A DNA stretch of 64,000 nucleotides from Dichetophora obliterata (lineage: Eukaryota; Arthropoda; Insecta; Diptera; Sciomyzidae). The stretch lies in assembly GCA_963920525.1 (NCBI GenBank), contig OY986435.1, positions 98,350,115 through 98,414,114 on the forward strand. Reading direction: 5' to 3'. Positions 58,976 through 64,000 of this stretch are shown here, in pieces; position 1 is the stretch's first letter, and the number at the start of each line of letters is the position of its first letter. The position numbers were made by a program, and so were the translations under genes. The notes below the pieces were generated by a model. The model was not told where the DNA came from. It did no database searches and saw only the letters and a list, made by a program, of their open reading frames with translations.

Positions 58976-59457
58976 GACCCCTTTTATATTGATCAAGACT
59001 TGAAGTCAAGTTTCAGAGTTTGAAGGCAATTCACCGCACATCGGAAGCGACGGAAGGGAAAAAGAAACTTGAAGCTGTACCGGCAAATTTTTCGTATTCC
59101 TTTTGTTATTTTCACGTTGTTGACAGTGCATTTTATTTTTTTTCGCATATCAATGTGAGTTTGTTAGACTTCGCTTGCATTAAAATTTTTTGCATATAAT
59201 ATAATTTAATTTTGCATTAAATTTTTAAGCAAAAACATTTTGTTAACTTCCATCGAGGTAAAAAAATAAAATTCAGTTTGCAAATTTCTATTAACTATAA
59301 TACATTTGCTTGCTACCTATCTCGTTTTATTTTTAGAAAACAAGGAAAGAAGGCAAGAAGTTGAATTCAAGTCTTGACCAATGTGAAAGCTTTCGTCAAC
59401 TTCAAAAGATAACGTCAAAAAACTTGACTTCAAATCTTGATCAATGTAAAAGGGGTC
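58976..59457. mobile_element. 482 bp MITE upstream of RNF123
   Basis: Ends GACCCCTTTTATATTGATC and, in reverse complement, GACCCCTTTTACATTGATC, matching for about 37 bases. Non-coding; 450 bp upstream of the RNF123 start. Confidence 0.8.
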
Positions 59458-59511
59458 TATGCATTAGCATTTTTAATTTCCTGAATAAAAAAGACTCTAA
59501 AATTACCATGT

Positions 59512-59590
59512 AGATACAAATAAACTTATGGGATTTTTTTAGTCCAAAAATTAATGTCTTAATTATTTAATTAAAATTAATTCTCATTTC
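59512..59590 (+). repeat. 78 bp direct repeat, right copy
   Basis: Second copy of 58893-58970, 619 bases downstream; 55 bases separate it from the MITE end. Confidence 0.8.
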
Positions 59591-60249
59591 CTTTCCTTAA
59601 TATGTTGGCTTTTTCCATGGCTTCCACAGCGTCAAGTTGCTCATCAAATAGCTGATCAAACAACTATAGAAAAACATGAAATTTCATAGAAATTTGGCCA
59701 ACAGTTTGACGAAAAATTTGACAATGTGAACACTGCTATATGTAAAAACCGTGTGAAAGCTAATAGATAATGCAAAATAAAACGCAACACTATGCAGTTC
59801 ACAGTTGATGCTGCTGTACTTTTTTTTAAAAATCCACTTAATACACCTAAAATTCCCCCAACAGAATATGAAAATTCACTAAAGTTTTCTCCTAAAGATT
59901 TCTTTCCCCAAATTTTCTACTAAAAGGTTAAAAATTCATTAATTCTAGTGGAAAATCACTTAATCTGGCAACAGTGATTATTTTACTAGGAAACAACAGA
60001 AATTGGAACAATGGCTGCGTTCAGCAAGTAACACGGGGGTTGCACGAGACAGTACTGTTAAGACCAAAGAAGTAAAATATAAGGAAGTGGTGTAATAGCA
60101 GAAAAGTGTGGTACTTTTTATATTGGTGTTGGTTCACACAAATGCAGAAACAATCACAAAGGGTCGTATTCGGTTGTATCGTAAAAGAAGGCCCAAATTG
60201 TTAAAGTTTGTTCTTATTGCATTAAAATTTAAGGAAGATTTCAAGAATA

Positions 60250-61940
60250 GCAACAACTCTAACTATTTAAAAAATTTCAGATCGCTCGCAATTGGCTTAG
60301 AAGTTATAGGCATCCAACGTTGGAAAAAGTGGAGTAAAAATCTAGTTGATTTTTTAGTTTTTCCAATAAAACTGAATTTTATGGGTATCAAAAGAGATAC
60401 AATACAAGTATATATTCAACAAGATATTAAACATACAAATACATGCATTTAAGATACTATAATTTTTTTACTTAAAATCGCTAAAATGTATTTAGTTGTC
60501 TCTTTTTAAAAGGAGGCCTTAGAAACCTCAGTAAGTCCAACACAGGCTTCGCTCTCTACAGTACTTCTGGATGTAGTTATCTTTTTAATAATTCTCTGTT
60601 TAATGGATTGCTTTCGTAAAAGATAAACCACTAGTTTTTCAGACAAATTTTAATTATAAAAAAAATTATGTCTTAAAAAGTTATGCATGGAATTTTATGT
60701 TTGACATCTCGTTAAATAAATATGCGCATTATTTTTGTTTTAATACCCATAAAGCTTAGTTTTGTTGAAAAACGAGAAAAACAACAAGATTTTTAGGTAA
60801 TTTTTCTAGATTTGAAGGCCTATAAATTCTAAACTTGAACTTTAATTACAAATGAAATTATATTACTTTTTTAAAATCCTTATTTTTTTTTTTGTGTTTC
60901 TGCCTAGTTGTTGTGCAGAAATCAAAAAAAAATTAAAAACAAGTACTAAGTCTCATTCACTATGCTAAAAATAAGAGTGCCCCAAAAATATATTCAACTG
61001 TGAAAAATGACTGCCCCCTGAAGCAGTGTTTGTGTTTTGACAGATGGGGTTTGAGCAAACTGGCGCAAAATCAACGGGGTCTAATTTGCATTTTTAAACA
61101 GTTTTTAATTAGAAATATATAACTTTCTAAAACAAATAAGATAAAAAAATATCGTTAGAAACTAAATAAAGCACTTTTGTTAAAAGAATTCAAACTGTAT
61201 GGACATATTTACCTGTGGAACAAAAGCGCATTATTTTTAAGTTTTTTGGAACTTTTACAATTTTTAATCGCACAACTCATGCTGCATTTTTTTTTTGTGG
61301 TTTTTTCTTTGATATTGTCACTTTTTAAGCAGTGAAAAATGCTTAAAACTAAATTATTTTCAACTATTTTGCTAAGGAGTCCTCCAATCAAATGCCAGGG
61401 TTCTCAAAACTGTTAAAAAACACACTCTTTCTCGCTCGCACAATTTACGAATGGTGTTCACGTACAGTGTATGTGTAAGCAACACCATTTCCTTATATTT
61501 TACTTCTTTGATTGAGACCATGATAGAATGAGTTGAAGGTAGTATTAATCGAGCTGAAACAGCTGTTCAGCGTGGGTATATATTGTCAAAATGAGGTGAT
61601 GACATTTAACGATGTTGTTTTTCTTAAAAGGGAAAAAATAATTTTTAAAACGACACAATTTACGGAACATTTAACCTTTAGCAAAAATTGTTTTTTTTAT
61701 TTTTTATTTTTTCAAAATGTGTATTTGGAGCTAAAAAAGGTAATAGTGAAAAAATATAGGGCCGCTCTCAATTCGTCCAGAAGTTATATGGGTCCAAAGT
61801 TAGAAAAAATGGCCTTAAAAACATGTGATTTTTTTTTCAATTTTGCAACAAAAGTAATATTAATGGGTATCAAAAAAAAAGCAATGCAAGTACTATTCAA
61901 CAAAGTATAAATTTTGAAAATCCATGCATATCCCTTGAAG
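60250..61940 (+). repeat. Diverged direct repeat pair (about 60250-60450 and 61750-61940)
   Basis: Shared blocks: CTCGCAATTGGCTTAGAAGT versus CTCTCAATTCGTCCAGAAGT, ATGGGTATCAAAAGAGATAC versus ATGGGTATCAAAAAAAAAGC, and TATTCAACAAG versus CTATTCAACAAAG. The open frames at 60108-60452 and 61533-61910 owe their likeness to this repeat; neither resembles a known protein. Confidence 0.5.
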
Positions 61941-62989
61941 ATATAGCTCTTTTTGGACTAAGAAAATTTTACGTTTGAAGATGTTTTTGTGATATAAAAT
62001 TTTTGTCCTTGAAATGATCCCAAATTGATGTAAAATCGAAGTTTTTACAATAAACAAATTTAGAGTATAAATAGCGTTGTGATTTAGAAAATAAGAACTG
62101 TTTTTAAAAATTTCCGTATATTTTCTAAAAATGTTTCAAAGTAATTTATATACTTAATATTGAGATGAATGGAATAAGCGGAATAGGGGAAAATTTGTAT
62201 AATAACTCGCGCGATACTTTTTGAAAATTGTTGGAAGTAATTGTATTCATAAGTCATGGTGAGATTAACGAAATATGCTCCGTAGTCAAAAACTTTTTAT
62301 AAAAAATCGCCTGATTTTTTAAAAATAAAATAAAACAAACTTTTTGTTGAGAAAATCATTTATGATAAAAGCGAAATAACGCGAGATTTTTAAAGCAATT
62401 TTTCATATTTTGATGTATGAAGCTGAATGTCCAAATTGTCACTTTAAAGGCGGAATTTTAAGAGTTTTTTATTTCCTAAAATTTGTTGCTTCAGTTTTAA
62501 TTTTGTTAATCTTTTATTTAAATTTTTGTTAGATAGGAAAAATCGTCTATGGACATATGTAATAAAATTATAAGCTAAAGTTTCGATAAACCTGCTTAAA
62601 AACATAATGAGAACAATATGACGCCAAAATTCTTGCTTTAAAAACAAAAAAAATCCCTTGTTTTTGACATCTTATGCCCACAGCTTGGCAGCGCAGTCTC
62701 TAGGTCTGTTTCCGTACTCTACACTGTGTAAGATTTGTGTAACTTCTGGTAAGCTCGAACTGAGAGAGTAAAAATGAAATTTGAGAATATTAGCAAAAGT
62801 ACGGAAACAGCTTCTAGCAAGTTTCGAACACAAAACAGCTGATTCTGACAGCAGACGAGTCAAACGTAAATGGCGCCAATTGAAATTGTTTGTGAAGTAA
62901 ATTTTTTTAAGCTATAAAATCTTTTAAGCTATGTTTTAAGTTATAAAATTACTTTAAATAATTTATTTATAGCTAAAAATTAGAAGATC

Positions 62990-63180
62990 AAACCTCAGAG
63001 AGTAAAAATTGCCATGTAAAGCTTCTTGAGAACATAAGCCGTTCGGAGTCGGCATAAAACACGTAGGTCCAGTTCTCGGTCAATTGTGATCAAACATTCA
63101 ATAACACGCACAACACAATTGATCAATAGAAGCTAGGTCAAAGTCCTTCCAAGGGCTGAAATGGCCAGTTTTTTTTTTAT
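62990..63180 (+). mobile_element. SINE copy, 5'-truncated
   Basis: Starts at AACCTCAGAGAGTAAAAATT and matches 4766-4955 at about 93% by eye to the T-rich tail. The tRNA-like head is missing. Confidence 0.85.
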
Positions 63181-63658
63181 AAATGCTCTAAATGCGCATT
63201 TAGCTCTCAGTGTGAATTTAGCATAACGCTATTCACATCATAAGTACGCCGTTCATTGAATACCACTATTATTTCTATGTGGTCTTTCTATTTTTTTATT
63301 TTTTTATTTTTTTATTTATATGGGATTTATTGAGGTATATTTTAATGCATATGGGATTTTTAATGGGAGTTTTTAATGCATAAGGGATTATTGGTGGTAT
63401 TTTTAAAAACTGGTATTTTCGTGGTCATGGTATTTTTTTTTTGTATTTTTTAATTGCGGAGGGAATTTTTTTGTTAACTTCTACCGTGGGAATTTTGGTG
63501 GTATATAATTTATGTTTCTGTGGGAAAAAAGGTAATTTCCGTGGGAATTGTTCCGAATTTTGGCTGGCAACCTTGATTGTGATTAACATTTTATGAATAC
63601 AAAGATTGTTGTTAACTTTATATTAGCAAAAGTTCAATGAAATTGTTTTTGCCGCAAT

Positions 63659-64000
63659 ATGTACGATTTAAATCAGAAAACTATTTTTGTGTTGGATCAC
63701 ACGCAATACTTTAGCATTTCCAACGAAGATTTTATTCCGTTGGACTTCTTAAAAGGAAAATCTACATTAGGATCTGAATCCGCTTTAGCCAGCGGCGTTG
63801 CTGTCCCACAGTTTAGCAAAAGTCTGTGGACATGCTCGGTAGAAGCATCCGTTGAGTACTGCCGCATTGCATGGGATCTATTTCCCAAAGGAAAACTCGT
63901 TCGATTTATTGTCAGTGATACAGCGGCTCATATAGTTAATACCTGGGCACACACGACACAGAACATGTCGCATGTTCTAAATGCAATGGCTTTAGTTGGA
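63659..64000 (+). CDS. asun: Asunder / Integrator complex subunit 13, N-terminal part
   Basis: First 114 codons of asunder, a subunit of the nuclear Integrator complex (3' processing of small nuclear RNAs), first known in flies as a regulator of dynein localisation in spermatocytes. The ATG has A at -3. The frame is open to the window edge, so the rest of the gene lies beyond 64000. Diagnostic family blocks are [17 protein letters not shown] at residues 5-21, PLDFLKGK, then [38 protein letters not shown] and [12 protein letters not shown] variable Ser/Ala-rich stretch (residues 39-49) sits where the Drosophila protein also has a variable, Gly-rich insert. No stop, frameshift or intron is seen in the visible part. 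The gene is divergent from RNF123. Assignment is by memory of the family; an upstream non-coding exon cannot be excluded. Confidence 0.93.
   Translation, partial: MYDLNQKTIFVLDHTQYFSISNEDFIPLDFLKGKSTLGSESALASGVAVPQFSKSLWTCSVEASVEYCRIAWDLFPKGKLVRFIVSDTAAHIVNTWAHTTQNMSHVLNAMALVG

Larger units (their letters stand above)
58525..63658. other. Intergenic region between divergent RNF123 and asun
   Basis: 5.1 kb with no supported gene. It contains a 482 bp inverted-repeat element inside a pair of 78 bp direct repeats, a diverged repeat pair at 60250-60450 and 61750-61940 that creates chance open frames, a 5'-truncated SINE copy, and T/G-rich low-complexity DNA at 63285-63560 just before asun. Regulatory sites for both genes must lie here, but I could not assign a TATA box or initiator. 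Confidence 0.7.

Noticed and set aside
60108..60452. 114-codon plus-strand open frame as a gene
   Set aside because: No recognisable domain, and it shares a degenerate repeat with 61750-61940.

Overview
This window is repeat-rich, AT-rich nuclear DNA from a higher fly (Diptera). That reading rests on two fly-like protein genes, many 52-112 bp introns next to two very large ones, and the mobile-element content (jockey-like and RNase H-bearing LINEs, Ty3/Gypsy, Tc1/mariner, pogo/Tigger, hAT, Helitron-like units and a tRNA-derived SINE). I cannot name the species. Nothing bacterial, no operon and no CRISPR array is present.

Two host genes can be supported. (1) A complete RNF123/KPC1-type E3 ubiquitin ligase lies on the minus strand, from the ATG at 58524 to the stop at 24025. 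I rebuilt it as 19 coding exons, 4014 nt including the stop, giving 1337 residues: an N-terminal SPRY domain, a long helical middle and a C-terminal RING. Reading frame is kept across every junction. Two introns are swollen with transposons: intron 10 (38522-54546, 16 kb) and intron 18 (24170-36342, 12.2 kb). Intron 18 splits the RING, so the last three zinc ligands lie 12 kb from the first five. (2) The first 114 codons of asunder (Integrator subunit 13) start at 63659 on the plus strand and run off the window. The two genes are divergent, with 5.1 kb between start codons.

Layout: 1-3572 LINE remnants; 3573-7390 AT-rich DNA with an orphan core promoter, an intact SINE and a foldback palindrome; 7391-12650 a dead Ty3/Gypsy element carrying a palindromic-repeat element and a 2.3 kb hAT element, which itself holds a MITE; 12790-17600 foldbacks, a Tc1-like element nested in a second inverted-repeat element, and LINE pieces; 17900-21150 short tandem repeats, a tRNA-like sequence and MITEs; 21150-24024 the 3' flank of the RNF123 gene; 24025-58524 that gene with its inserts; 58525-63658 intergenic DNA; 63659-64000 asunder.

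The most unusual structure is in intron 18. It is an array of 571-573 bp repeats (29633-34157) whose outer ends are inverted copies of each other, broken once by a Tc1-like element (30214-31147). It looks like a transposon that has become a satellite. Other clear signals are two 261 bp hAT-type MITE copies with perfect, different 8 bp target duplications, and a SINE family with three copies.
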